Source of the DNA: Seminavis robusta
Taxonomy: Eukaryota; Bacillariophyta; Bacillariophyceae; Naviculales; Naviculaceae
Direction: 5' to 3'
Assembly (NCBI GenBank): GCA_903772945.1
Contig: CAICTM010000396.1
Span: forward strand, 1-64,000
DNA length: 64,000 nt
Shown: in pieces, positions 48,189 through 57,930 of the stretch
Layout: the number at the start of each line of letters is the position of its first letter
How positions within the stretch are numbered: the first letter of the stretch is position 1
The notes under the pieces: model-generated
Database searches by the model: none
What the model was told of the DNA's origin: nothing
What the model saw: the letters and a program-made list of their open reading frames with translations, nothing else
Position numbers and translations under genes: made by a program

Positions 48189-49313
48189 CTAGTCGCTTTC
48201 GTCAGAAGCTAGCAGTTTGTGCATTCGCACTGACCAACCATTTCCGAGGGCCACATCGTGAGCCTCTGCATCCTCGTTCCGCAGCAATAACCTCCACGCC
48301 CTCGTGCGGGGCTTTTCATCGAAGGAACGGTTTTCAAACTGAAGAGAAATCTCCTTGAGCTGGGCCTTAATGTCGTCGGGGATTCGCCTGTGATTGAGAA
48401 TCTGCGACACACGTGATGGAGAATCTGACTGTTTCAAAGCTCTGGCGGTGCCTGGTGTCGTTCCGTACAGATCCTTTAGAAACACGAAATTTGAGTGATC
48501 GGGGCTAACGTTTGCAGCTGGATTGCTCGTGTAATCCATACAGTTTCCCAGGTCTTCGTTGAAGAAGTCTTCGTCAGTATGTGGGAGACCAAAGGAGTGG
48601 CCCATCTCGTGGCACATGGTGTACCTCTTCTGTGGGTTTGTTGCCTTTGCCAGATAAAACTCGTTCATTTTGGATGTTGCTGCCACAATGAAGCCATTCT
48701 GGATCAAGACCTGATTGATCCCTCGCCACTGGGTATCCCCGTAGTTTCCGTTGCAGACTTTTGATTTATTGTCGATTGGCTCGCATTCAGGATCGTGTCC
48801 CTGCTTTTCGGTGGACAGAGCCAGGGCTCTAGGAGCTCCTTCATCATAGTCCTTGACAACTGCGTGAAATATATCCTCCCATTTTCCATCCAACGCGTCT
48901 ACCACATCCAACTTTAGACCTCCTGATCCGCCATTGTTCCACCGAACTACCTCGTTGGGCGTTAGTCCCTCCCATGGATCTTGGTCTTCAAAAAAGGGAA
49001 TGCCAAGCGTGGGTGAAGGCGGCACTTCGGTGTCATCCGCTTTCATGGCATACACCAATGCAATAGTGCCCACAACCACAATAATCAACGGAACTACGTA
49101 GGAGAGGACTCGTCGCAGGGTCCACGGACGAGCAGGAGGTCGTCCTCGAGCACGTTCCTCTGCGGCTAGGGCCCTTTCCTCTGCTCGGGCTAGTTGTCGC
49201 GCTAGTTCTTCATCTTCTAGCTCTTGTTCCACCTGTTTCGCGTAACGAGTATCATTTTGCTCCTGATACACCTCCTGGGCCAAAGCCTCGTCTTCGTATA
49301 GATGCTTTGGCAT
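48189..49313 (-). CDS. Type II membrane-anchored zinc metalloprotease (metzincin-like), 374 aa
   Basis: Single exon, ATG at 49313. Residues 1-64 are charged and helical (repeats of EELARQLARAEERA type). Residues 69-89 are one strongly hydrophobic transmembrane segment with Arg-Arg before it, predicting a cytosolic N-terminus and an exoplasmic catalytic part. HEMGHSFGLPH at 235-245 matches the extended metzincin zinc motif HExxHxxGxxH, and CMDY at ~258-261 can supply the Met-turn. Family relatives (matrixin/M12-like) cut extracellular or lumenal proteins. No clear propeptide cysteine switch is seen, so control of activity is unknown. It has no signal peptide and ends Asp-Glu-Ser-Asp. Confidence 0.83.
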   Translation of the reverse strand: MPKHLYEDEALAQEVYQEQNDTRYAKQVEQELEDEELARQLARAEERALAAEERARGRPPARPWTLRRVLSYVVPLIIVVVGTIALVYAMKADDTEVPPSPTLGIPFFEDQDPWEGLTPNEVVRWNNGGSGGLKLDVVDALDGKWEDIFHAVVKDYDEGAPRALALSTEKQGHDPECEPIDNKSKVCNGNYGDTQWRGINQVLIQNGFIVAATSKMNEFYLAKATNPQKRYTMCHEMGHSFGLPHTDEDFFNEDLGNCMDYTSNPAANVSPDHSNFVFLKDLYGTTPGTARALKQSDSPSRVSQILNHRRIPDDIKAQLKEISLQFENRSFDEKPRTRAWRLLLRNEDAEAHDVALGNGWSVRMHKLLASDESD

Positions 49314-49982
49314 GCTTTCTATGACGGCTTATCTTCTTCAAAATGGCAAATATCAAGGGAAGGAGCCTCCTAAAGTTCTTGACTCAAACAGGTAGTAGAG
49401 GGCTTTGACCAACAAAAATGATACGAGTACTTGATACCTCAGGTGGTTATGTATCGACCAAGCACAGTGACCCAAGTCAAAACGGCAAGTATCAATGGAA
49501 GGAGCCTCCTAAAGACAGGATGGGTATGCGATCTTTGATCATTGACAGTGACTCTAAGGGGTATCCTCCGCCTACCTCTTGATCTCTGGCAATGGCATGG
49601 GTCCTCCTTCCATCCGACGAATTTTGCTTCTTTGAAAATCAACAGGGAGTCTTGTTGAGAAAATGAGAAAGACTATTAAATACCCCGCGTCAGCACTGAC
49701 TCAAAGGCTTATCAAAGAAAGGTCGTCTTAATTACTCTAAGATAAAAGCCAGCAATACTATTAATAGCTGGCTACTAGTACCGGTACCGGTACTATGGTA
49801 CCATACAGTCGTACATCGTACCGGGTGGGACCAAGTGAGTGATGAGACACTCCAAACTTTCAACCACCTTCTTGTGCGTTTGGGTTTTTGTATATCCTTT
49901 TGCTTGCAGAATTAAAAGTAAAATACGGTATGGGGGTATCTACCGTATCCATCTGGTTAGCTATAGTTGTCTAGTAGAGATT
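49314..49982. other. Intergenic region upstream of the metalloprotease
   Basis: 669 bp holding the metalloprotease promoter on the left and the HUS1 3' end on the right, with a 20-bp palindrome at 49776-49795. A segment near 49485-49510 (gtatcaatggaaggagcctcctaaag) repeats sequence near 49345-49380, indicating a short local duplication. Confidence 0.5.
49776..49795. repeat. Perfect 20-bp palindrome of ACCGGT units
   Basis: TAGTACCGGTACCGGTACTA reads the same on both strands. It lies between the metalloprotease and HUS1. Similar ACCGGTACC elements recur at other intergenic places in this window. Confidence 0.8.
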
Positions 49983-51254
49983 TTACAAGTCTTCATCCGA
50001 GAGGAAATGAATGGGCAAGCTGTAAGTGAAGAATCCCAAACTGGAAGGACTGAGAGCCACATGAACCACTAGCATTTCATCCTCTGCAAAGCATAGCAGC
50101 GCACTGGAGACGTGTGATACTATCCCAGACTGTTGCCACTGCAAACAACTGACGAGTATTTTGGTATCGACCTTGATTTTGCAGGGTTCCCGACTGCCTC
50201 CCGAGTTGCCATGTCGTGATTTTGTTTTTCCAAAGAATGTGCGCACGGAGCAGCTGCCGTCCCCATCCGATTTCAATGTCAGTTCCCCTGCAGCAGATGT
50301 CTCTAGACAAACTAGTCATGGGCAAGTTTGGATGATGGCATGGGCGTAAGTAATTAGCAAGCAAGCTATGGAGAGGGACCAGCCAGCCAATCAACAAGCA
50401 AAACACGTCCACACACAAGTAAGTGCCCCCATTTGTTTTCTTCCACTCACCATGGGGACAATCTCCTTGGAGCCTTTCTAGTATGAATCTCAGATTTCGG
50501 TCCACACCGATTGGTACTCCTGAGTGGAAATCTTCGACACTGACGTAAGGCGGAGCACTGCCATTATCGTTGTTGTGTTTGATACAATAATACGGTATGA
50601 AGCAAGCAAGCAAGCAAGCAAGCAAGAGGAAGTATGAACACAGTATGAGCTCTGATCCAAACCAGTAAGTAGATGGTTTTTCTGTCTGTTTGGTTTTGCT
50701 TACATGTCTACTTCATCCACTCGCATGACTCTGACTGGAATGGCATGTGACAGTGTGACGACTCCATCACGAGTGAGAGTCTCGACGCATAGACAGGGCA
50801 CGCCCTCTCGTTTGGCCAATTTAAGGACAGTTGTGGTATGGCGTCCATTGTTGGTAGAAATTTTCATAGCGTCTTCCCCTGACGCATGAAACCCATTGTT
50901 AGTTTCGAGATTGGCGACAATGGATCTTAGCGCCACCCGGAATTCCCCCAGTCCAATTTCCATGGCAATGGCATTGTCGGGTGCCGCTGAATCGATTCGA
51001 TGTTCTAGAAAGATTCCATCCCGAGTGGTCAATTCACAATAGAATGCCACTCCATCGGCGTCACCTTTTCCAGATGTTGAAATTAGAACCTTTTTGGAAT
51101 CCACTTTGAGAATGGACCCTCCCGTGAGATAGCCTTGGCCGGATGCAACTTTGTTGGATTCCGATGACGATCCTTCATACAAGCGCCTCATGGAGCCCAC
51201 CAGTGAAGAAAGCAGAGATACTTGTTCGGGAGCGAGCTTGGCCTTGAATCTCAT
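49983..51254 (-). CDS. HUS1: HUS1 checkpoint clamp subunit, 320 aa
   Basis: Three exons: 51254-50704, 50557-50451 and 50287-49983, 963 nt in frame. The start MRFKAKL matches the family N-terminus; an upstream in-frame GTG at 51272 was not used. Exon 2 gives a DRNLRFILERL helix. Exon 3 gives GELTLKSDGDGS and then the C-terminal CKIKVDTKILVSCLQWQQ block that is characteristic of HUS1. By family knowledge HUS1 forms the PCNA-like 9-1-1 clamp with RAD9 and RAD1, loaded at damaged DNA to activate the ATR-type checkpoint. It shares a divergent promoter with the TRPC4AP-like gene. A (AAGC)n run lies in intron 1. Confidence 0.88.
50600..50626. repeat. (AAGC)n microsatellite in HUS1 intron 1
   Basis: About six and a half tandem AAGC units, read on the plus strand. 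It falls inside the HUS1 intron between 50558 and 50703 and has no evident effect. Confidence 0.9.
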
Positions 51255-51577
51255 CCTGTTCTCTGTCCTCACTACTACATGTAGTACTTGGAGCTATTAT
51301 TAGAAAGGAAAGAAAGACACAAGAAAGAAGAAGGAGTGCAAATTGGCTGGCATCACCGCAAGAAGGGAAGATCAAGGTTTTGTGTCATTTTTCGCGACAT
51401 CGTTACATTAGCGTTAAGGCTAAGTGTTCGGATCCCTTCAGCAAACAACTTTCTCAAAACGAAGTGCTCCCACTTCCGCACTCCACACCTAAATAACAAT
51501 CGCAAAAAGTTGCTGCTGTTACTGTCACCACCCCAGCCCCTGTTCCATACTGTAGCCACTGTTATTAATTAATCAAG
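51255..51577. promoter_or_regulatory. Shared divergent promoter of HUS1 and the TRPC4AP-like gene
   Basis: 323 bp between the two start codons. A 14-bp palindrome TACTACATGTAGTA lies at 51273-51286, about 20 bp upstream of the HUS1 ATG. No TATA-type element stands out. Confidence 0.45.
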
Positions 51578-54500
51578 ATGGAAGAGGATCTTCATCCTAG
51601 CCTTGCTTCGTTTACCGAAGCGGACATGGAAGGAGTTGACGATGATGACTATGAAGACGATGAGAATGGCGGTAGCGCGACGCAGCTGAATGACTCGTTC
51701 GGAATGGACAATCCTCCTCCCGCCATTGATGCTGTGGACGCCGATGCGCAGGATGCTGCTCGGAATGGAGGACACAATCACAATCACCACGATGATGACG
51801 ACGATGAGGATGACGATGATGAAGGATATGATGACTACGAAGACGATGCTTCCGCAGATGGAATGTTACCCCCTCTTTTGTTGGCCGAGAATGCGGATTG
51901 TGACTGTGACGACGAAGAGGAAATGGTCGACATGTACGAAGATGACACCGAAAATCTTGGTTACAGCAACAAACGAGGTTTTGGTGGAGGAAACTCCAGT
52001 GGTGGACTGGGATATGGCTCAATGGGAGGTGGAAGTGGTCTCCGCCGTTCCAGTACTTGTACCGACAATTCCGGTTCTTCCATCAGTGATTACGATGATG
52101 AAGAAATGTACGAATTCTTCCCTCCTGTCAGTAGACACCATGAGTGGATGGGACGCTCCATTGAAGCTCTCGTGTTTGGACATTTGGCAAAGACTTCATT
52201 GCTATCCTTGATTGAAGACGACGATGCGTCGGACGATGCTTCTTCCGCGTACGCTGCTTTCAGGAGACGTTCCACGGCATCCACCTTTGGAGGAGACTTC
52301 TCACATAGACGATCCAGTGCTGGCGGAAGTTTCGCTGGCACTCGAAGAGGAAGTCTGTCCCTCACCACGGGAGGGCAAGGAGGACCCATGCACGGTGGAA
52401 CCATGGCTAATTACTACAATCGGCGCCGTCCCATGCAACCCATGGACGTGGACCGGTCTGTTGACCGAAGACGATCTTCCAACGCTCATGCTCCTTCCTA
52501 TCGAAGACGAAGCAGTATGGCCTGCAGTGGAGGACCAGGTGCCACGGGACAGCATGGAAACGAACCAGAGGCGGAACAAAGGGCTCAGGCTGGACCCAAT
52601 GTCGTATTCAATCTATTGGCCAGAGAAATGACTGGACGGTCTACAACTCCCTTCCCAAACCTTGTTCCAGCGGCACAGGCTTTGAGAGCCATGGGAGGAG
52701 ACACGCTCTATGGGGCACTCGACAAACCCGCAGCTGGAATTTCAACTGAAGTTGGATTCTTGGTGGCTTCCATTGAGGCTGGTGACTGGGCAGAAACACA
52801 AATGATCATTTCTAGATTGGCACCACGTCTAATCGGTGATCCATCCGCCGCCATGCCGCAGGGACCGGAAGGAAGGCAAGCCGTAATTGACGATCCAAAT
52901 CTTCCGCCTTCCGCGTCACCTTTCTATGCTGGCGGAGGCCGTGTCGGGCTAGAAAGAGATGCGTTTGTTCAAGCGGGTGGAGTCGAAGCTATGATTCGCA
53001 TTTTCAGAGAAAAAACATTTGTTGGACAAGAAATGGCAAAATCCTTTGACGCACGTGATTTGAGCAAGGGATTGGTTGCCACCAGATTGGCTCCTTGCTG
53101 GAATGAGGCACTGGCGTCCTTACGAGAACTCATCTTTGCTATTCCCGCACTTGTGGAAAATGGTACAGTCCTCGAGAACGGCGACTTTTTGCCATTTCTA
53201 TTTACCCTACTAGCGCATGATTCGTGCTTTGATGGAGCAGCTGCCCTAATCGAAGAAATCCTCAGTCTCATGTCGCACTCACCACAAGCACAGGCGGCCG
53301 CGGAGGATAACGATGGAGCATCTGGGGACGAAGGACCAACCATTCCGCCGTTGGGCAGAGTTGCGCCCGTCACTACGTTCTTCTTGGGAAATGTTCCCGA
53401 ACTCTACGAGCTATGGGGAGGATTCAACTGCAGGCAGCTTGCTCATTTCTGCAGGATTTTGGCGCTGCTAGTCTTTGAACCTGAGGATCGACAGCTTCTG
53501 GAGAGCCCAGCGGTCCTGAAATCGCTGGAATTACTCCAGTTGAGGCGCAACCGAGCTGTAAGGGCAGGCCGCGATTCAACAGTTGATATGAATCAAGCCA
53601 TTTTGTTAGGTGATCCTGACTTGTCAAGTCGTATGTTGAAGTTGCTCAGGGTGATGAACTACGCCCCTTCGGTACGACGAAGCTCGCCCTACCATGTCAT
53701 GGCACACTTTCCATTCATTGCCGATACCTTAGTCATGTTGGGGTTGAGCGAAATCGATAGCTGGGAAGAAATCGATCGACTGGAATCTTTGTCCCGAAAA
53801 CTGCTGAACACGGGCACAAGCGAAAATGGAGGTCAAGATAGCAAGCCCAAACGTATTGTAAGTGAATTGGGCACTGTTGCCGACATGCTGGAAAACCTGT
53901 CCAATACGCTACTTCGCAGCAATGCTCCCGTTACGAACCAGCTTGGGCACATTATCCACGTGATTAGCGCTGCTCAACAAGCAGGTGTGGTCGTGGGAAG
54001 ACCTGGAAACGACAACCTCAACGTTGCGAGACACCGACCTTCCGCATCAGGTCTGGAGGATCCCGAATGGATGCCTCAAGGAGGGAATTCAAATGGAAAC
54101 GCCCCGGATAATGGTGGCGAGGACAATAGCAATCCACCGCTCGACATGGGCAGCGTTGCTGTAGATGGAACTACCATTAGGGGACTTGCTTCGGCCGCTG
54201 GCGTATTGACGGATCAAGTCCTAGTCCGACGCTTGTACGCCGGTGAAAGCGAGGACTCCGACGACGTTGGCGGGAGCGAAGGACCTCGTGTCTTTGGTAT
54301 TGGTAGTTTGGATGGGCCTCAAGGCAGGGACAGCGGGTCGTTCTTCTCTGAAGCTCAGATATGTGCACCCAAGGATGCTGCCAACGCCCTTCAATTTAAT
54401 GCGCTGTTGCTGGGCCCTTATCAAGTCGAGGTGCTCTTCGTCTTGTGTACATTGCTTGGTGGAAGGAGGAAGATGGATGCCCAGAAGAAGCTTGATGTCT

Positions 54501-56248
54501 GCAACGTGATACCCATACTCGATGACATGTTCCAGCGACTTCCGTGGTACTCATCTCAACGAGAGGAGGCCGCCGCTGATAGCTCAAACAATAACGGCAA
54601 TGCCAATGGCAACAGCCGCCAAGGAGGATCTGGAAATGGAAATGACCCTCCCGATGGCGAAGAAGAGCAGCAACCAAATGGCATTCACGGTCCAGGATGT
54701 GAATGCACCCCCGAGTCTGCTCTATGCGTGCAGTATTTGCGGTTGTTGCATAACTTTTGCGATCGCGACTGCGACAATTACCCTGGTCGGCACAGCCTTT
54801 TGAGTCCATCGGAACGAGAGTTAATTTTCCGAAAGAAGGGTGGCAACGATTACAACAGCTTCCCTGTCGAGCAGGGCTTGTTGTCCAAGATTGTCGAAGC
54901 TTTTGCGCGAGAGTCAGATGAGTCGCCTTATCGATTCTGGCTAGCAAGTTGCATAGAATCTTATTTGCGAGGATCATCTCCGGGCGAACAAGTGTTCGTG
55001 GCGAGATCTGGACTTTTAATGCACTTGGTTGAAGACATTACAAGCGAAAGATTGCATTGTGCAGGTAGTCTTCAAACATCGTTTGATCTGCTGGGTGAAC
55101 TCTGCAAGGGGAACAACGAGGTCTTGAATCTTCTCGTGTCTGACCTTGACGAGGAGAGCTTCCGAAAGTTCATGAGCGTTGCAGCAGCGAACCTTGTTGA
55201 CTCCAACGTCTTTATTCGATCGCTGTGGCTAACATTGGAACGGCTGTCTGCCGCCAACAGGCAGGTTGCGCTACACTTTGATTCTGGCATGGGCCGAGGG
55301 AGCAGTTGGAGAAGCCCCATTGGGCCATCCAGTCGATATTACTTGACGCACTCTTGGTGGGACACAATGGGTGTCGCACTAGAAAGCGAGGGCAACTTCG
55401 ACATTGACAACGACGAGGACGAGACAAACGATCTAGATCGGCCATCTGATTGGTTCCCAACGAGCGAGGTCGTGGAAGCTCAGGGGATGCACACTTGGAA
55501 TGATTTGGAGTTTATCTCCTCCATGTCCGGCTTGAACGAAAGCGTTGGACACTTTGGTTGGGTGTTTTCGCCTGTTGGCGAGAATCTTTCCGCGGCAACC
55601 TTCGAGCCAAATACTACCGAACGACTTTCGTGGTTTCTGGCAGCTAATCAAGCTCGTCTTTTGCGGGACTTGCTCGGTGTTGTCGATCTTCGCAACATCA
55701 ACCACGAAAACATTTGCTGTTTGAATACTGCGGTTGTCATTGCCATCTTTGCTCACCGTCGTCACCAACTAGCAGCCCTTCTCACGGAGTTGAGCCAGAT
55801 GAACGCCGAAGAGAAAGAGTCCAAGCGCCGCGCAATCGATCCTACCTCGAACGGAGACGATTTGATTGACCGTGCATTCGTGAACGCGATGCGATACTTG
55901 GACCTGGATGAAGACACACCATCCTATGCAAGGAGAGCTTCGTTGACGCTTTCTCGACGAGACTCAATTACCAACAGCCATCAGATTGGCGATCGGACAG
56001 ATGTGATGAGAAATTTCCGAGAGGTGTTGTGGTTTTGGTTCGAGTACTACACTCACCGTGGGCGAGACCGCCTGTCTTTGGAATTCTCATCCCATCTGCG
56101 CTTCCAAGAATGGATGCAAGTTGTATATCGCCTGGTAGCCGACGACAGTTCGCCAACGTCCTTGGTTCGAACCCCCGTTCGATTGCCAAGGAGCCCCTAT
56201 CAGAGCGCAGCTCGTATCACTGACAACAATCCATTGCGAGGTGTCTAA
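51578..56248 (+). CDS. TRPC4AP: TRPC4AP/TRUSS homologue with acidic N-terminus, 1556 aa
   Basis: Single long exon from ATG 51578. Residues 1-120 are very acidic (runs of Asp/Glu), 125-170 Gly-rich, and 215-320 Ser/Arg-rich. From ~370 on the protein is helical and ARM-like. The C-terminal third, from ~950, carries family landmarks: VLCTLLGGRRKMDAQKKLDV, LRLLHNFCDRD, RFWLASCIESYLRG, SFDLLGELCKGN, LVDSN and NICCLNTAVVIAI. These match the order seen in TRPC4AP (TRUSS). The human protein is a substrate receptor of CUL4-DDB1 ubiquitin ligase and a TNF/TRPC signalling adaptor; the ligase role is the one likely to be ancestral. It is about twice the human length because of the disordered N-terminal half and low-complexity inserts. 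Confidence 0.8.
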   Translation: MEEDLHPSLASFTEADMEGVDDDDYEDDENGGSATQLNDSFGMDNPPPAIDAVDADAQDAARNGGHNHNHHDDDDDEDDDDEGYDDYEDDASADGMLPPLLLAENADCDCDDEEEMVDMYEDDTENLGYSNKRGFGGGNSSGGLGYGSMGGGSGLRRSSTCTDNSGSSISDYDDEEMYEFFPPVSRHHEWMGRSIEALVFGHLAKTSLLSLIEDDDASDDASSAYAAFRRRSTASTFGGDFSHRRSSAGGSFAGTRRGSLSLTTGGQGGPMHGGTMANYYNRRRPMQPMDVDRSVDRRRSSNAHAPSYRRRSSMACSGGPGATGQHGNEPEAEQRAQAGPNVVFNLLAREMTGRSTTPFPNLVPAAQALRAMGGDTLYGALDKPAAGISTEVGFLVASIEAGDWAETQMIISRLAPRLIGDPSAAMPQGPEGRQAVIDDPNLPPSASPFYAGGGRVGLERDAFVQAGGVEAMIRIFREKTFVGQEMAKSFDARDLSKGLVATRLAPCWNEALASLRELIFAIPALVENGTVLENGDFLPFLFTLLAHDSCFDGAAALIEEILSLMSHSPQAQAAAEDNDGASGDEGPTIPPLGRVAPVTTFFLGNVPELYELWGGFNCRQLAHFCRILALLVFEPEDRQLLESPAVLKSLELLQLRRNRAVRAGRDSTVDMNQAILLGDPDLSSRMLKLLRVMNYAPSVRRSSPYHVMAHFPFIADTLVMLGLSEIDSWEEIDRLESLSRKLLNTGTSENGGQDSKPKRIVSELGTVADMLENLSNTLLRSNAPVTNQLGHIIHVISAAQQAGVVVGRPGNDNLNVARHRPSASGLEDPEWMPQGGNSNGNAPDNGGEDNSNPPLDMGSVAVDGTTIRGLASAAGVLTDQVLVRRLYAGESEDSDDVGGSEGPRVFGIGSLDGPQGRDSGSFFSEAQICAPKDAANALQFNALLLGPYQVEVLFVLCTLLGGRRKMDAQKKLDVCNVIPILDDMFQRLPWYSSQREEAAADSSNNNGNANGNSRQGGSGNGNDPPDGEEEQQPNGIHGPGCECTPESALCVQYLRLLHNFCDRDCDNYPGRHSLLSPSERELIFRKKGGNDYNSFPVEQGLLSKIVEAFARESDESPYRFWLASCIESYLRGSSPGEQVFVARSGLLMHLVEDITSERLHCAGSLQTSFDLLGELCKGNNEVLNLLVSDLDEESFRKFMSVAAANLVDSNVFIRSLWLTLERLSAANRQVALHFDSGMGRGSSWRSPIGPSSRYYLTHSWWDTMGVALESEGNFDIDNDEDETNDLDRPSDWFPTSEVVEAQGMHTWNDLEFISSMSGLNESVGHFGWVFSPVGENLSAATFEPNTTERLSWFLAANQARLLRDLLGVVDLRNINHENICCLNTAVVIAIFAHRRHQLAALLTELSQMNAEEKESKRRAIDPTSNGDDLIDRAFVNAMRYLDLDEDTPSYARRASLTLSRRDSITNSHQIGDRTDVMRNFREVLWFWFEYYTHRGRDRLSLEFSSHLRFQEWMQVVYRLVADDSSPTSLVRTPVRLPRSPYQSAARITDNNPLRGV

Positions 56249-56806
56249 TCGATTAATTGCACGGTTCAAAAGAGGCTGCCTGATGTTAAACCATGCCGCT
56301 ACGGTACCTTTTCATGAGATTTGATTTGATGCATAGTAGCTACCGGTAGTGCTGTGGTGCTATCAGAACAATTCCTCCTCTGGCTAGCTAGTAGTCGCTA
56401 GTCGTTTCATTGCATTCAACGCGCGATCTCGTAAACCCAGACTGGTTACAGACAGCTTTACAGACTATGAGCATGTAATGTCCATGTCATCAACAGGACG
56501 TACATGTACCAGTCCAGGCAGGGCGGTGATTGAGATCAATTCTATCTTGCTTGGTCCATCCGCTTGGAATGCTGACCATAGAGCTTTCCCCATTCGTTTT
56601 AGCTCAGAATTCGATGACTATGCTTATATATCTCGCTTCGGTATCTCAAGGAAAATTGAATCCTTGGAATGTCAGCTCACTTGTTGGCTGCTCGGTCTTG
56701 GTCAACTACTTTTAGCTACTTGCCACCCTGTTCTAGCTATCATAGGTAACATACTGGTACCTGGTATACCAGGTATCCGATTGGAAGGTCTCATGTACAG
56801 TACAAT
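56249..56806. other. Intergenic region, with 18-bp palindrome at 56758-56775
   Basis: 3' flank of the TRPC4AP-like gene. TACCTGGTATACCAGGTA at 56758-56775 is a perfect palindrome directly before the repeat-bordered element. Open frames here have no recognisable features. Confidence 0.5.
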
Positions 56807-57930
56807 GGGTAGGGTGATTTGTCCCTCACAAATTTTCACTTAGGCTAAGTGGTTGAATTTTCACTTAGGCTAAATGATTCAATTTGATTTACTTAGGCTA
56901 AGTGAGCCACTTAGCCAAAGTGATCCAGTCGGTCTTATTTGATTTAGTCAGTCACATTTGATCCACTTAGGCTAAGTGAATCACTTAGGCTAAGTGATTC
57001 TCTCCGTGGCAGCTACCCAAAGCTCATAATCTGTCAGATTTCATTTTTTCAAAGGCACTGGGAAAACTCTGCCTCTGAGACAAAGGATGGAAACTAATCA
57101 CGACCATGAGCTTCCACTCTTACAAGGACAGGCCAATGGTGCATCCAACAATACCAACGCTACCAACACCAACAATAGTGTTGACGAGGATGGTTTGATG
57201 GGGTCTGAGCTTGGGTCTGAGCTTGACCTTGTCATTGGAGCAGTTGTTGACTCCGGAGAAAAGAAGAAAGAGAATCAACGTGAGCACACAAAACAGCATG
57301 ACAGAAAGCGGAAACAGGAAAATATCACCGCATCTAAAGGTCTATGCATTTTGATTCTGATCCCTATGACAGTGGACTCTTCCACACATTACGGTCGCTT
57401 GTTCAACCAGGAATATCACGACAATACTGATTTCCAAAATGACTTCTTTCCAATGGTTATTGATTGTTCTTGGTTGAATTCTTTGGGCAGCCAATAGACT
57501 GTGCTGTCATCTGGGTTTTTTGGATTATTCACACCATAGCCAAGGGTGGAAGCCAGATTAATAGTATGAGTGGTGTCATCCTCCAGGGAAGTTGCAACCT
57601 GAATCTGAATCTCTGTTGTAACTCAATTAAACTCTTTCTTGTGAAGCTCTTTGAGCAGTTCACAGGAAGCTGAAAGTGGGGGCATGATGGGTGATAGTTG
57701 TGTCTCCTTGTGGCTGTGTGTGTGCTTGCTGCAGGGACTTGTTGTGTTGTGCTGTTGAGGAGACTTGAGACGTGTGCTGTTGAGGAGATGCCTCGGAGAG
57801 CATCACTTAGCCTAAGTGTTTCACTTAGCCTAAGTGAGTTGCTTAGTATGGCTTAGCCTAAGTGTATTGCTTAGCCCAAGTGTTTTACTTACTAGTAGCC
57901 TAAGTGGATTTTCAAGCACTTAGCCTACCC
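56807..57930. mobile_element. 1.1-kb element with subterminal palindrome arrays in opposite orientation
   Basis: The 15-mer CACTTAGGCTAAGTG (7-bp arms around one base) or close variants occur at 56837, 56862, 56890, 56908, 56964 and 56982. In the other orientation (CACTTAGCCTAAGTG and variants) they occur at 57803, 57821, 57849, 57867, near 57890 and at 57917. The two arrays are mirror images around an 800-bp core, and gggtagg (56807) matches inverted cctaccc (57924). Subterminal inverted motif arrays are a hallmark of CACTA, hAT and Mutator-like DNA transposons, where they bind transposase. No target-site duplication was found and no transposase is present, so it is best read as a non-autonomous element or a relic. 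Confidence 0.6.
57087..57497 (+). CDS. Hypothetical protein within the palindrome-bordered element, 136 aa
   Basis: ORF from ATG 57087 to a stop at 57495-57497 in the core of the 56807-57930 element. It is Asn/Thr-rich at 15-32 and has a duplicated GSELGSEL, then a Lys/Glu/His-rich basic stretch at 62-80. The rest has no known domain. It may be an exon of a decayed element protein, a short gene, or chance. No homology was recognised. Confidence 0.3.
   Translation: METNHDHELPLLQGQANGASNNTNATNTNNSVDEDGLMGSELGSELDLVIGAVVDSGEKKKENQREHTKQHDRKRKQENITASKGLCILILIPMTVDSSTHYGRLFNQEYHDNTDFQNDFFPMVIDCSWLNSLGSQ

Noticed and set aside
50077-50625. 182-codon minus frame as a separate gene
   Set aside because: Part of it is HUS1 exon 2 read through into the introns; the spliced HUS1 explains it.
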